Part shown: in pieces, positions 8,439 through 18,162 of the stretch
How positions within the stretch are numbered: the first letter of the stretch is position 1
Layout of the letters: each line of letters starts with the position of its first letter
The notes under the pieces: generated by a model
Databases searched by the model: none
What the model was told of the DNA's origin: nothing
The model's input: the letters and a program-made list of their open reading frames with translations, nothing else
Position numbers and translations under genes: made by a program
NCBI GenBank assembly: GCA_903937385.1
Contig: CAIZZF010000013.1
Location: forward strand, 1 to 64,000
Direction: 5' to 3'
DNA from: an uncultured Holophagaceae bacterium
GTDB lineage: Bacteria > Acidobacteriota > Holophagae > Holophagales > Holophagaceae
Length of the DNA stretch: 64,000 bases

Positions 8439-8867
8439 TCAGCCCTGCTTGTCCGTGCGCACCACCAGCACATCGCAGGGGGCGAGGCGCACCACCCGGG
8501 CGGCGGTGCTGCCGAAGAGCAGGCGCTCCAGGGTGGAGTGGCCGACCTGGGCCACCACCAGCAGGGTCTTGGGATCCGCCTCGGCGATGAGCTCCTCGGC
8601 CGGTCCGCCCCACTTCACGATCACCGTGGCGCCGGGGAAGGGTTTGAGCCAGCCTTCCAGCTGTTCTCGTGCATGGTCTTCCATGGTCTGGAGCCAGGCG
8701 GGATCCGGCAGGGCGATCTGAGCCTCGGGCAGCATGGGCGCCGGGGGCTGCAGCACGTGCATGGCCACCAGCGGGACACCGCAGGTGATTGCCCAGCTTC
8801 CGGCCCGCTCCAGGGCCTGCTTCGACGCAGCAGAGAAGTCCACACCCACCAGCACCCGAGTGATCAT
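8439..8867 (-). CDS. Universal stress protein
   Basis: This single-domain UspA-fold protein of 142 residues begins with the characteristic strand MITRVLVGVDFSAASKQAL and ends with the nucleotide-binding loop GHSTLERLLFGSTAARVVR, close to the G-2x-G-9x-G-S/T pattern that marks ATP-binding Usp proteins. AAGGAGG precedes the ATG. It is transcribed divergently from the two pirin genes, with 118 bases between. Usp proteins typically respond to starvation and redox stress; a shared stress response with the pirins is an inference from position. Confidence 0.9.
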   Translation of the reverse strand: MITRVLVGVDFSAASKQALERAGSWAITCGVPLVAMHVLQPPAPMLPEAQIALPDPAWLQTMEDHAREQLEGWLKPFPGATVIVKWGGPAEELIAEADPKTLLVVAQVGHSTLERLLFGSTAARVVRLAPCDVLVVRTDKQG

Positions 8868-8941
8868 GGCGGTCCTCCTTCAGACACCCCCAAGATAAGT
8901 CCTTGCTCCACAGCCGCCTTTGAAAATTGCGGGTCGAGTGC

Positions 8942-8959
8942 TTGCAATAAGAGTTGCAA
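8942..8959. promoter_or_regulatory. Paired TTGCAA palindromes in divergent promoter region
   Basis: Two copies of the self-complementary hexamer TTGCAA (8942-8947 and 8954-8959) are separated by 6 bases between the uspA-like gene and the pirin operon, just before the pirin start. Spacing of 12 bases centre to centre would place both on the same DNA face. This could be an operator. No known regulator is assigned and the match may be chance. Confidence 0.25.
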
Positions 8960-8985
8960 CACCCATAATGAAGCCAGGAGAGCCC

Positions 8986-9684
8986 ATGATCACCCCACGA
9001 CCCGCCACCACCCGAGGCCACTTTGATTTCGGCTGGCTCGACACCTGCCACACGTTCTCCTTCGGCGACTACCACGACCCTGACCAGATGCAGTTCCGGG
9101 CCCTGCGGGTCCTGAACGAGGACCGCGTCCAGCCTGGTCAGGGCTTCGGCACCCACGGCCACCGGGACATGGAGATTCTCACCTGGGTGCTGGAGGGGGC
9201 TCTGGAGCACCGGGACAGCCTCGGCACCCACGGGGTCATCCGGCCCGGGGAGGCCCAGGTCATGAGCGCCGGGACCGGCATCCGCCACAGCGAGTTCAAT
9301 GCCTCGAATGAGGAGCCGGTCCACTTCCTCCAGATCTGGCTGCTGCCCGAGAAGCCAGGCCTGGCGCCCCGCTACGACCAGGTCACCTTTCCGGAAGCTG
9401 ACCTCCAGAACCGGCTGCGCCTCATCGCCAGCCCCGATGGCGCCGAGGGCTCGGTGAAGGTATTCCAGGACGTCCGGGTGTTTGTGGCCCGCCTGGAGGC
9501 GGGAGGCGAAGCCCAGGCCGTCCTGGACCCTGGACGCTTCGGCTTCCTGCAGGTGGCCCGGGGCAGCCTCATGCTGAACGGGCAGAGGCTCCAGGCGGGT
9601 GACAGCGCCCGCATCGAGGGTGAGCCCCACTTGACCGTCCACGCCGAGAGCCCCTCGGAAGTCCTCCTCTTCGATCTCGCCTGA
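8986..9684 (+). CDS. Pirin family protein (YhhW type)
   Basis: This bicupin protein of 232 residues is close in length to E. coli YhhW, a quercetin 2,3-dioxygenase. The N-terminal cupin carries the metal ligands in FGTHGHRDMEILTWVLEG and the downstream MSAGTGIRHSEFN (His and Glu). RGHFDFGWLDTCHTFSFGDYHDP is the conserved pirin start. The second cupin is degenerate, as usual. CCAGGAG lies 5 bases before the ATG at 8986. It is directly followed by a second pirin, so the two form an operon. Confidence 0.9.
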   Translation: MITPRPATTRGHFDFGWLDTCHTFSFGDYHDPDQMQFRALRVLNEDRVQPGQGFGTHGHRDMEILTWVLEGALEHRDSLGTHGVIRPGEAQVMSAGTGIRHSEFNASNEEPVHFLQIWLLPEKPGLAPRYDQVTFPEADLQNRLRLIASPDGAEGSVKVFQDVRVFVARLEAGGEAQAVLDPGRFGFLQVARGSLMLNGQRLQAGDSARIEGEPHLTVHAESPSEVLLFDLA

Positions 9685-9691
9685 GGTGCCC

Positions 9692-10558
9692 ATGACCGCT
9701 AAATCCGTGCTCGCCCTCGTGCCCGGCCAGCCCACCCAGGATGGCAACCGCGTGCCCCTCACCCGGCTGGTGCCGGGCCAGGGTCAGCACGGCAGCGAAG
9801 CCTTCCGGGCCCTGGACCCCTTCCTGCTCATGGACCACTTCGGTCCCATGGTGCTGCCGCCGGGTACAGACGCGGGCTTCCCGCCCCATCCCCACCGCGG
9901 GTTCCAGACGCTGACCTACCTGATCCAGGGGGCCTTCCGGCACCGGGACAGCACGGGGGGATCCGGGCTGCTGAGGCCCGGCGGCGCCCAGCTCATGAAC
10001 GCCGGCGCTGGCATCGTGCACGCGGAGATGCCGGTGCCCGAACACTTGGAGACCGGCGGCGCCATCGAGGGCGTCCAGCTCTGGATCAACCTGCCCCGGG
10101 TCCAGAAGGGCTCCGCGCCGGGCTACACGGACCTGCAGCCGGAGACCATGCCCTGGCAGCCCGTCTCCGGGGGCCGTCTCCGGGTGCTGGCAGGGACCTG
10201 GGCTGGCGTCACGGGCCCGGCCCAGACCCCGGCCCGCATCGCCTACGCCCACCTGGAGCTGGAAGCCGGGGCCCGTTTTGCGGCTCCGGTGCCTGCGGGC
10301 TGGACGGCCGCCGTGGTGCCCCTGCACGGCTCCGTGCGGGTCGGCGACCACCTGATTCCCGCGGACACCGTAGCCCTGCTGGGCGAGGGCGACAGCCTCA
10401 CGCTCACGGCCGAGACGCCGGTCAGCCTCATGCTGCTGGCCGGGGAACCCCTCCGGGAGCCCATCGCCCACTACGGTCCCTTCGTCATGAACACCCGGGA
10501 GGAGATCGAGCAGGCCATCCAGGACTACCAGGAGGGGCGCATGGGTTTCCTGGACTGA
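9692..10558 (+). CDS. Pirin family protein
   Basis: The second, longer pirin has 288 residues. It has DPFLLMDHFGP, the ligand motif FPPHPHRGFQTLTYLIQGAF with two His, and MNAGAGIVHAEMP with the third His and the Glu. The C-terminal cupin and the FVMNTREEIEQAIQDYQEGRMGF tail are those of the main bacterial pirin group. Metal-dependent redox or quercetinase roles are known for this family. The ATG at 9692 is 7 bases after the preceding stop, and GAGG overlaps that stop. An in-frame GTG at 9686 would have no suitable site. Confidence 0.9.
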   Translation: MTAKSVLALVPGQPTQDGNRVPLTRLVPGQGQHGSEAFRALDPFLLMDHFGPMVLPPGTDAGFPPHPHRGFQTLTYLIQGAFRHRDSTGGSGLLRPGGAQLMNAGAGIVHAEMPVPEHLETGGAIEGVQLWINLPRVQKGSAPGYTDLQPETMPWQPVSGGRLRVLAGTWAGVTGPAQTPARIAYAHLELEAGARFAAPVPAGWTAAVVPLHGSVRVGDHLIPADTVALLGEGDSLTLTAETPVSLMLLAGEPLREPIAHYGPFVMNTREEIEQAIQDYQEGRMGFLD

Positions 10559-10612
10559 ACTTGAGTAATGCCCCCGGGGGCCGAAAGAGATCTCATACCC
10601 CGGGAAGGTCAG

Positions 10613-12187
10613 ATGGCCAATCCTTTCTCCAAATCGGCTCAAGCTCCAGTGGCCGCGGAAAGGTCTCCGCAGCTTCTGCAGGACCTTGCCGGGCTGGAAA
10701 AAGTCATCAACCGCTCCGCCGCAGGTGCGGCCCGCACCTCGCTGCGGGTGCAGACCTTGGCCCGGGAGGTGGACCAGATCCTGGACAGCACCCGGAGCAT
10801 GCAGGGGACGCTGGAGGGCCTGGACGGAAACATCTCCCAGGCCACCTCCGCGGCGACGGAGAGCGCGGACGCCACCCGGCGCATGGCCGCCCTGACGCGC
10901 CAGGGCCTGCAGGAGAGCGACCAGGCCGTGGCCACCGTCCGGCAGCTGCAGCACCAGACGGGCCTCACCGCCGAGCGCCTCACGTCCCTCATGGGCCACA
11001 TCCTCCAGGTGAACGAGATCTCCCAGGTCATCGAGGAGATCGCCGACCGCACCGGGCTGCTGAGCCTCAACGCGGCCATCGAGGCGGCCCACGCCGGGGA
11101 GGCCGGTCGCGGCTTCGCGGTGGTGGCAGACGAGGTCCGCAAGCTGGCGGACCGGACCTCGCAGCAGACCCACGAGATCAGCGCCCTGCTGGCGGCCATC
11201 CGGCAGGAGCTGGACCCCGCCCGGGAGGCCATGGAACAGAGCCTGGCCCTGGCTTCGGAGACCCGCACCCAGGTGGAGGCGGTGGAGCAGCGCTTCTCGG
11301 GCATCGCGGGGCTGGCCGAGTCCACCGCGGGGCATGTGGCGAACATCGCTGAATCCACCGCCCAGCAGCAGGGGGCGACCCGCACCCTGGTCCAGGCCTC
11401 CACTCGGCTGCTGGACTCCACGGGCACGCTGAAGGCCGAGGCCGAGGCCGTGGCCCAGGACGCCTTCCGTCTGGCCTCCTTCACAGAGGTGGGTCACCGC
11501 CACCTCGCGCCCTACGACACCGGCTCCCTCTGCCACCGCGCCCTGGGGCTGGCCCGGGAGCTCGCGGCCACGGCGGCCAAGGTGCTGGAGGCTCCGGTGC
11601 GCGACGGGCGCCTGCACGCCGATGACGTCCTGGCCCTGGACTACCGCGAGCTCCGCGGGGCCGCGGTCCAGGGCCTGGCCCGGTTCTTCAACGTGCTGCG
11701 CGTGCCCCCCGAGGGGTTCTCGCCGCCCAAGTTCAGCACGGCCTACGACGCCTTCGTTGACCGCCCCCTCCAGGAGGCCTTCGACCGGGTCCTGGAGCAG
11801 GAGCCGCGGCTCACCTTCGCCTTGATCCTCGATCTGAACAGCTACGCGCCCTCTCACAACAGGCGCTTCACCCAGGACTGGACCGGGCAGCCGGACAAGG
11901 ACCTGGGGGGCAACCGGGTGAAGCGCTTCTTCACGGATAACCGGGTGCTGGTGCGGGGCGCCCGGTACGGCCTGGGCGAGGCCGCGGAGTCCCTGCCGGA
12001 CCGGGTCGGCCGGGAGAGCTTCCGGCGCGTGGCCGACCTCAGCGAAGCCAAGGCGGGGCGCGAGGACTTCCTGGTGCAGACCTACGCCCGGGACACCGGC
12101 GCCATCATCACCGTCCTGGCTGTCCCCCTGCACGTCTGCGGCCAGCGCTATGGCGTCAGCCTGCTGGGGTGGTCGAGCGAGGACTAG
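10613..12187 (+). CDS. Cytoplasmic methyl-accepting chemotaxis protein-like receptor
   Basis: The 524-residue protein has no transmembrane segment. An N-terminal coiled coil (about 20-140) leads into the receptor signalling tip at about 140-180, where [16 protein letters not shown] and [15 protein letters not shown] match the kinase-contacting hairpin of MCPs. The descending coiled coil runs to about 300. A C-terminal globular domain follows, ending in SYAPSHN, the GN..KRFF block, QTYARDTG and VCGQRYGV; this domain is found at the C-terminus of many soluble and PilJ-like MCPs. GGAAGG precedes the ATG at 10613. No che genes lie nearby, so it must work with CheA/CheW encoded elsewhere. Confidence 0.85.
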   Translation: MANPFSKSAQAPVAAERSPQLLQDLAGLEKVINRSAAGAARTSLRVQTLAREVDQILDSTRSMQGTLEGLDGNISQATSAATESADATRRMAALTRQGLQESDQAVATVRQLQHQTGLTAERLTSLMGHILQVNEISQVIEEIADRTGLLSLNAAIEAAHAGEAGRGFAVVADEVRKLADRTSQQTHEISALLAAIRQELDPAREAMEQSLALASETRTQVEAVEQRFSGIAGLAESTAGHVANIAESTAQQQGATRTLVQASTRLLDSTGTLKAEAEAVAQDAFRLASFTEVGHRHLAPYDTGSLCHRALGLARELAATAAKVLEAPVRDGRLHADDVLALDYRELRGAAVQGLARFFNVLRVPPEGFSPPKFSTAYDAFVDRPLQEAFDRVLEQEPRLTFALILDLNSYAPSHNRRFTQDWTGQPDKDLGGNRVKRFFTDNRVLVRGARYGLGEAAESLPDRVGRESFRRVADLSEAKAGREDFLVQTYARDTGAIITVLAVPLHVCGQRYGVSLLGWSSED

Positions 12188-12215
12188 GGACGGAGTCTTT
12201 CCGACTGTCACGGTT

Positions 12216-15200
12216 CTAAGGGTGGGCGGTGCCCAGGGCATGGCCCAGGGCATCGCGCAGCTGCTGAAGGCTGAAAGGCTTGCTCAGAATGGCCTGCGGG
12301 TGATCCGGGTGCGGGTCCGCCAGCACCTGGGCCTGGTCGTAGCCGCTGGCCAGGATCACGGGCAGGTCCGGGTCCAGCTCGCGCAGCGCCGCCAGCAGTC
12401 CCCAGCCATCCAGGCGCGGCATCGTCAGGTCCGTCACCACGCAGCGGATGTCTGCCTGATGCTGGCGGAAGACCGCCAGGGCCTGGATGCCGTCCTGCGC
12501 CGTGAGCAGCCTGAATCCCAGCAGCTCCACCAGGGGACCGGTCGCCCTGAGTAGCAGATCATCGTCATCCACCAGCAGGAGGGTGCCGTCGGCATAGCGC
12601 TCAGGGGCCTGGACGGGCCTCTCCGGCTGCGTGGGTGGCGCTTCCGTCGAGACCGGGAGATAGACCCGGAAGACGCTGCCCTGGCCCGGCTGGCTGGCCA
12701 CCGTGAGGGCTCCGCCATGGGCCTGCACCAGGCCCAGCACCACAGACAGGCCCAGGCCGCGGCCGGTGAACTTGGTGGAGAAGAACGGGTCGAACAGCTT
12801 TTCAATGTCCGCACTCGCGATCCCGGCGCCGGTATCCGCGACCTCCAGCCAGGCATACTCGGTCCCCAGCGCCTGCCACCCGACCGGGAAGCGGTTCGTG
12901 GTGGGAAGCGTGGCTCCGGAGCAGGTGCCGAGCCCCAGGCGGATACGCCCCCCAGCGGGCCCCATGGCCTCCCAGGCATTGGCCACCAGGTTGGCCAGGA
13001 GCTCCTGGAGCTGCTCCGAATTGGCCTTGATGACCGGTCCTGGCTCGGGGCAGGAGCTCAGCAGCGTGACACCACCCGGCAGGCCCAGTTGGAGGTGGGG
13101 CAGGCTGGCCGTGCAGAGCTCGCCCAGGTACAGTGCCTCCCGCGCCCCGGGGCTGTTGCCAAGGTAGGCCAGCATCTGCCGGCTCACCGCCGCCGCTTTT
13201 TCTAGGGACAGCTTGGCCATGGCCAGGAACCGGGTGGGTTCGCTCCCCTCGGGGAGGGCACTCAGAATGTCGAGGCTGGCCATCACCGCCTGCAGCTTGT
13301 TGTTGAAGTGGTGGGCGATGGAGGCCGCCATGAGGCCCAGGCTCTCGGCTTTCTGGAGCTGGCGGTTGCGGGCCTCGAGGTCGGCCTGGGCCGCCTCCAG
13401 GTGTTTGCGCTCAGTGATGTCCTGCAGGAAGCCCAGGACGCGCAGGGGGTGGCCCTGGTCGTCCTTTTCGAGCTGGGCGATGGAGCGGATGATCCTGGGC
13501 GCAGAGCCGTCGGCAGGGTTGACCGAATACTCCAGGTTGTAGTCCCGGCCCTCGCTGAGGAGGGCCTCGAGGGCCTGATGGACCCGCTCGCGCTCCGGGA
13601 TGCAGGCTTCGACGTCCGCGAGGGGAAACGCCCCGGCCACCGCAGGAAGGCCGAAGATGCGGAGCCCCTCGGCAGAGCCCCAGATTGCGCCCGTAGCGGC
13701 CTCATAAATCCAGGAACCGGACTGGCCAAGCTGCTGCGCCGTCAGGAGCTGCTTCTCACTCACCCGCAGCGCCTCCTCCGCCTGGTTGCGCTCGGTGATG
13801 TCCCGGTTCGAGATGCGGTGGCCGAGGATGTGGCCTGCGGCATCGTGGATGGGATGGCAGACATGGCCGATCCAGCGGACCTCGCCATCGGGGCGGATCA
13901 CCCGGAACTGGAATTCGTTGCCCTTGGCCAGGGCAGCTGCTGCGGTGCTGGTCTCGACCAGCGCCCGGTGGGCCTGCCAGCTCACCCGATCCTCGGGGTG
14001 CACCAGGCGCCCCAGCAGGTCTGGATCGCTAAAGAAGGCCTCGGTGGGGTGGCCTGTGATGCGTTTGCAGGAGGGGGAACAGTATAAGAGGGCGCCACTC
14101 GGGTCTTCCCAGAGCTCCCAGTCATAGGTGTGATCCGCTACGATCCGGAAGTGCAGCTCGCGCTCGGCCAGGGCCTGGGTCCGTTCCAGGACTTTCTGCT
14201 CCAGGGTGGCATTGAGGGTTCGGACCTTGTCCAGGTGCCGCGCGAGCAGGTAGGCCGTCAGGCCCAGGAGCAGGCTCACGAGACTGCCGAGCCCCAGAAC
14301 CCTCAGGGAAGGGTCCTGGCCATGCCTGGCGAGGAGTCCTGGCAGGGCCTGGGTGGCCACGGTCCAGGAGTGCCCCGCGAAAAATCGGCTCTCGATCGCT
14401 TGCGGAAGCGCGGACATCCCGATGACATGGGCGGGATGCAGATCAAACATCCGGGTCTCGGCACTGGCCCCTGGCCCGTCGTAGATCTCCAGGTCCAGGT
14501 CCGGTGCGCCTTCCCCCAGCACACCGCGCATGAAGTCGTTCATCCGGAAGGGGGCGTAGACCCAGCCCTTCAGGTTGCGCCGCCGGTCCTCGACGGTGAG
14601 GGTGGGACAGCCGTTCTGATAGACCGGGACATACAGCAGGAATCCGGCCTGGATGCCCTGGTCGGTCTCCTGCACCAGCTGCACCTTGCCGGACAGGGCG
14701 GGGTCGCCGGAATCCATCGCCCGGCGCATGGCCTCCTGGCGCACGGGCTCGGAGAACATGTCGTAGCCGAAGGCCCGGAGGTTCCGCTCCGCGAACGGCT
14801 CCAGGTAGATGATCGAGGTGTACAGGTCCCGCTGCCCCTCGGGGCGGAGGCGATACTCGGGGAAACCCTCGCGGCGGATCTGCAAATGGTGCCGCCCTAG
14901 CTCGGCGGCGGGGACCACCAGCGCGAAGCCGATGCCCTGGATGCCTGGGTGGCGCTTGCCGACTTCCACGCTCGATACGAAGTCGGCGAACTGCTTTCGG
15001 CTTACCGCGGCATTGGCCTGGAAGAGCCCCCGGGCGTCCAGCAGCACCTGCTCGTACTGGAGGAGGCGGGCATCAACCCGGGCTACGGCGTCGCGGCTGC
15101 GGTAGCCGAAGTAGGCATGGACCTCACGCTCGTGGGCGCTGCGGCTGCGGCTCCAGGCGCCCAGGGTCAGCAGCAGGCCCAGCGCCAGCACGACGCCCGG

Positions 15201-15251
15201 CAGCCCGAAGCGGGCCAGGTTTCGCAGGGTGGGAGCAGGAGAGCGCGTCAC
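12216..15251 (-). CDS. CHASE-PAS-PAS hybrid histidine kinase with C-terminal receiver
   Basis: The 1011-residue inner-membrane sensor has a first membrane helix (about 14-32), a periplasmic CHASE domain (about 75-270; GIQGIGFA, YLEPFAERNLRAFGYDM, LSGKVQL), a second helix (about 316-337), and two PAS domains (about 365-490 and 500-615). The kinase core has His647 in IAHHFNNKLQ and the ATPase box DTGAGIASADIEKLFDPFFSTK. The receiver has phospho-acceptor Asp941 and Lys991. The start is GTG at 15251 with GAGG 4 bases before. It is close in its CHASE and first PAS domains to the kinase at 19337-23107. The ligand is unknown; CHASE domains sense small molecules. Confidence 0.92.
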   Translation of the reverse strand: MTRSPAPTLRNLARFGLPGVVLALGLLLTLGAWSRSRSAHEREVHAYFGYRSRDAVARVDARLLQYEQVLLDARGLFQANAAVSRKQFADFVSSVEVGKRHPGIQGIGFALVVPAAELGRHHLQIRREGFPEYRLRPEGQRDLYTSIIYLEPFAERNLRAFGYDMFSEPVRQEAMRRAMDSGDPALSGKVQLVQETDQGIQAGFLLYVPVYQNGCPTLTVEDRRRNLKGWVYAPFRMNDFMRGVLGEGAPDLDLEIYDGPGASAETRMFDLHPAHVIGMSALPQAIESRFFAGHSWTVATQALPGLLARHGQDPSLRVLGLGSLVSLLLGLTAYLLARHLDKVRTLNATLEQKVLERTQALAERELHFRIVADHTYDWELWEDPSGALLYCSPSCKRITGHPTEAFFSDPDLLGRLVHPEDRVSWQAHRALVETSTAAAALAKGNEFQFRVIRPDGEVRWIGHVCHPIHDAAGHILGHRISNRDITERNQAEEALRVSEKQLLTAQQLGQSGSWIYEAATGAIWGSAEGLRIFGLPAVAGAFPLADVEACIPERERVHQALEALLSEGRDYNLEYSVNPADGSAPRIIRSIAQLEKDDQGHPLRVLGFLQDITERKHLEAAQADLEARNRQLQKAESLGLMAASIAHHFNNKLQAVMASLDILSALPEGSEPTRFLAMAKLSLEKAAAVSRQMLAYLGNSPGAREALYLGELCTASLPHLQLGLPGGVTLLSSCPEPGPVIKANSEQLQELLANLVANAWEAMGPAGGRIRLGLGTCSGATLPTTNRFPVGWQALGTEYAWLEVADTGAGIASADIEKLFDPFFSTKFTGRGLGLSVVLGLVQAHGGALTVASQPGQGSVFRVYLPVSTEAPPTQPERPVQAPERYADGTLLLVDDDDLLLRATGPLVELLGFRLLTAQDGIQALAVFRQHQADIRCVVTDLTMPRLDGWGLLAALRELDPDLPVILASGYDQAQVLADPHPDHPQAILSKPFSLQQLRDALGHALGTAHP

Positions 15252-15522
15252 GCAGCCTCGGTTCTGGACGAACCATGGTTATCCGGAGATGGATGAAGGA
15301 GAGGCCAAGCGGGCGTCACCTGTTTTGGTCAGAATTTCTTGAGGTCATCAAAAAAGCGATATTCCACTCATAAATATCGGCCCCCCGCAGTTCCATCGTG
15401 AGAATAGATATTTCCTGGGCCCGCCGAAGTTGGTGTCGGGGCTGAAGAACCCTCTCGGGGTCCGCTGCGGTTTGCAGGGCTACCCCTCCGCGCCAGGAAG
15501 CAGCCCTCGGAGGCACGGCACT
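15252..15522. other. Intergenic region upstream of the CHASE kinase, with AT-rich block
   Basis: This spacer lies between the end of rarA and the GTG start of the kinase, both on the minus strand. It contains an unusually A/T-rich block at about 15330-15410, including GATATT...AATATC half-sites around 15359-15380, in an otherwise GC-rich context. It is the likely promoter region of the kinase. I could not place -35/-10 boxes with confidence. Confidence 0.35.
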
Positions 15523-16911
15523 TCAGATGGGCTTCGCCTCCAGCTTGCGGCTCAAAGTGCAGTGCCCCTGGGCCAGCTTGCCCAGGGCCCGGGCCGTGGC
15601 CTCGCGGCTGCAGGCGAGCTCGGAGCTCCAGGCTTCCAGAGGAATCTCTCCGCCCTCGGGATGGGCCGCCAGCCAGGCCTCCCAGAGGGCCGCCAGGGCC
15701 GCGGCATCAGGCTCCTGCCGGTCCCGCCAGGACCGCTCCTGGGGCCGCCGGGGCTGGTAGAAGGCGGTGCCCTGGAACTTCTCCGGCAGGAAGGCCTGGG
15801 GGCGGTCGTAGTCGTCGTGGGAGTAGTGGTAGCCCGAGCCGCGACCGGCCTTGCGGGCGGTGGCGGTATGGGCATCCCGGATGGCGTCGGGGATGGGGGC
15901 GTCCTCCGCCGCCAGGGCCGCGTCGATGCCCAGGATCGTGGCGTTGCTCTTCGGGGCGTTGGCCACGTAGAGCACGGCCTGGGCCAGGGGGATCCGGGCC
16001 TCGGGCCAGCCGATCTGCTCCACGGCGCGGCTGGCCGCCTCGCAGAGCAGGAAGGCCTGGGGATCGGCATTGCCCACGTCTTCCGCAGAGCAGACCATGA
16101 GGCGTCGGGCGATGAAGCGGGGGTCCTCGCCGCCGCGGATCATGCGGCTCAGGTAGTAGAGGGCGGCATCGGCGTCGGAGCCGCGCAGGCTCTTCTGGAA
16201 GGCGCTGGCGAGGTCGTAGTGGCCGTCGGCGCGGTCGAACATCATGCGCCCGCCGAGGGCCCCCTGGAGGGACTCCAGATCCGGGTCCGGCATCTCCATC
16301 CAGGTCTCGAGGCCCGAGAGCGCCGAGCGCAGGTCGCCCCCGGCCCAGTGGGAGAGCCACTCGAAGACCTCGGTGGGCTCGGGCTGGCCGGCGCGCTCCC
16401 GGCCCCAGGCCCGGGCCAGCACCTGCCGGATGTGGCCGGGCTCCAGGGCCTTGAGGGCGATGAGCTGGCAGCGGCTGCGCAGCGCGGGGTTCAGGTAGAA
16501 GGCCGGGTTCTCGGTGGTGGCGCCGATCAGGATGGCCTCGCCGCGCTCCAGGTAGGGCAGCAGGATGTCCTGCTGGGAGCGGTTGAAGCGGTGGATCTCG
16601 TCCAGGAAGACCACGGGCGGCACGCCCCGGAAGAGGGGCATGGCCTTGCTCTCCTGGAGGAACTTCTTCAGCTCCGCGGCGCTGCCCCCGGCGCCGGAGA
16701 ACTCCATGAAGCCGTGCCCCGTGGCCTCGGCCAGGATGCGGGCCAGGGTGGTCTTGCCCGTGCCCGGCGGACCCCACATCACCATGGAGGGCAGCCGGCC
16801 CCCGGCGGTGAGGCGGGTGAGGGCGCCCTTGGGTCCCAGCAGGTGATCCTGGCCCACCACCTCGGCGAGGGTGGCGGGGCGGAGGCGCTCGGGCAGGGGG
16901 ATGTGGGACAT
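15523..16911 (-). CDS. rarA: Replication-associated recombination protein A (AAA+ ATPase)
   Basis: This clamp-loader-like AAA+ protein acts at stalled replication forks (RarA/MgsA/WRNIP1 family). It is about 462 residues long, as in the family. Walker A is GPPGTGKTT (47-55), Walker B is VVFLDEIHRFN, sensor 1 is GATTENPAF and the arginine finger region is ALRSRCQ. The C-terminal tetramerisation domain contains SAEDVGNADPQA, LYVANAPKSN and the GYHYSHDDYD loop. The ATG at 16911 is preferred over an in-frame GTG at 16917 because a GAG lies 5 bases upstream; the site is weak. It is divergent from the AlaX-like gene. Confidence 0.93.
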   Translation of the reverse strand: MSHIPLPERLRPATLAEVVGQDHLLGPKGALTRLTAGGRLPSMVMWGPPGTGKTTLARILAEATGHGFMEFSGAGGSAAELKKFLQESKAMPLFRGVPPVVFLDEIHRFNRSQQDILLPYLERGEAILIGATTENPAFYLNPALRSRCQLIALKALEPGHIRQVLARAWGRERAGQPEPTEVFEWLSHWAGGDLRSALSGLETWMEMPDPDLESLQGALGGRMMFDRADGHYDLASAFQKSLRGSDADAALYYLSRMIRGGEDPRFIARRLMVCSAEDVGNADPQAFLLCEAASRAVEQIGWPEARIPLAQAVLYVANAPKSNATILGIDAALAAEDAPIPDAIRDAHTATARKAGRGSGYHYSHDDYDRPQAFLPEKFQGTAFYQPRRPQERSWRDRQEPDAAALAALWEAWLAAHPEGGEIPLEAWSSELACSREATARALGKLAQGHCTLSRKLEAKPI

Positions 16912-16980
16912 GGACACTCGAAGCTTAACCTATGGGGCTGTCCGCCCAAATGGAACGGCCCGCTGTGCTAGGCTCCCCGC

Positions 16981-18162
16981 ATGAGCCAGCCACCTGCCTA
17001 CGAACGGGACCCCTTCCTCGCTTCCCTGGGGACTCGCATCATCCATGCGGGCGAAGAGAAAGGCCGGCCCTTCGTGGTGCTGGCAGACACGCTCTTCTAT
17101 CCCGAGGGCGGCGGCCAGCCCTGCGACCTCGGAACAGTGAATGGGCGGCCGGTGCTGGACGTTCAGAAGCGGGACGGGGAAATCCGGCACTACCTCGACG
17201 GGGCACTGCCGGTCGGGCCCGCCTCGCTGGTCCTGGACTGGGCGCGCCGCTTCGACCACATGCAGCAGCACACGGGCCAGCACCTGCTCACGGCCGTGGC
17301 CCAGGACCAGTTCCAGTGGGCCACCACGGCCTTCCACCTGGGCAGCGAGGTCTGTGACATCGAGCTGGCCACCCCGGGCATCTCCCCTGCGGCCCTGGCG
17401 CGCCTGGAGGAGGCCGTGGCCGCCGAAATCCGGGCCCACCGCGAGGTGGCGGCCCGCTGGGTGAGTCCCGAGGGCTACACCCTGGAGCGGGTCCGGTCCC
17501 GGGGGCTGCCCGAGGGCCATGCCGGGGACATCCGCCTGGTGGAGATCGCTGGCGTGGACCTGAACACCTGCGGCGGTACCCACCTGCGGCACACCGGTGA
17601 GATCGAGGCCCTGAAGCTGCTTGGCACCGAGAGCATCCGCGGGGGTACCAGGCTCTTCTACCTGGCCGGAGGCCGGGTCCGCCGCCGCCTCGGCGCCCAC
17701 GAGCAGCGCACGGCCGCCCTGCGGGCCCTGCTGGGCGCCCCGGACGAGGAGCTGGTTCCCACCCTCCAGGCGCGACTGGATCAGTCGCTGGCCCTGGAGA
17801 AGCGGCTGCGCCGCACCGAAGAGGAGCTGGCGGAGAGCCTGTCCGCAGGCCTGGCAGCAAGGCCTGAGGCCCTGGTGGAAGCCCACCTGGAGGGGCGGGA
17901 TGCGGGGTTTCTGCAGAAGCTGGCCCGGGGCATCCTCGCCCTGGCCCCGGCCAAAGCCGTCTTCCTCACCACCGAGGTGGCGGGGCAGGGCCTCTTCCTG
18001 CTCAGTGCAGGCGAGGCCTCGACCCTGGATGTGCCGCAGGCGGGCAGGGCCGTGGTGGCCGCCCTCACCGCCAAGGGGGGCGGCTCCGGTCGGACCTTCC
18101 AGGGCAAGGCTCCCAGCCTCGCGGGCCGGGCCGAGGCCCTGGCCTGCCTGGGGGCCGGCTAG
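16981..18162 (+). CDS. AlaX-like alanyl-tRNA editing protein with DHHA1 domain
   Basis: This 393-residue protein lacks a synthetase catalytic core. It matches the alanyl-tRNA synthetase second additional (editing) domain, with zinc ligands His97 and His101 (HTGQH) and Cys197 and His201 (CGGTH), the LFYPEGGGQPCDLG motif at the start, and a C-terminal DHHA1-type segment containing AALTAKGGGSGRTFQGKA. These are long AlaX-type trans-editing proteins that hydrolyse Ser-tRNA(Ala) or Gly-tRNA(Ala). No ribosome site precedes the ATG and only 69 bases separate it from divergent rarA, so a very short or absent leader is possible. Its TAG stop overlaps the convergent receiver-kinase stop in a CTAG. Confidence 0.88.
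   Translation: MSQPPAYERDPFLASLGTRIIHAGEEKGRPFVVLADTLFYPEGGGQPCDLGTVNGRPVLDVQKRDGEIRHYLDGALPVGPASLVLDWARRFDHMQQHTGQHLLTAVAQDQFQWATTAFHLGSEVCDIELATPGISPAALARLEEAVAAEIRAHREVAARWVSPEGYTLERVRSRGLPEGHAGDIRLVEIAGVDLNTCGGTHLRHTGEIEALKLLGTESIRGGTRLFYLAGGRVRRRLGAHEQRTAALRALLGAPDEELVPTLQARLDQSLALEKRLRRTEEELAESLSAGLAARPEALVEAHLEGRDAGFLQKLARGILALAPAKAVFLTTEVAGQGLFLLSAGEASTLDVPQAGRAVVAALTAKGGGSGRTFQGKAPSLAGRAEALACLGAG

Noticed and set aside
9569-12253. Long minus-strand open frame opposite pirin and chemotaxis receptor genes
   Set aside because: No conserved motif; it covers two recognised genes in antisense.
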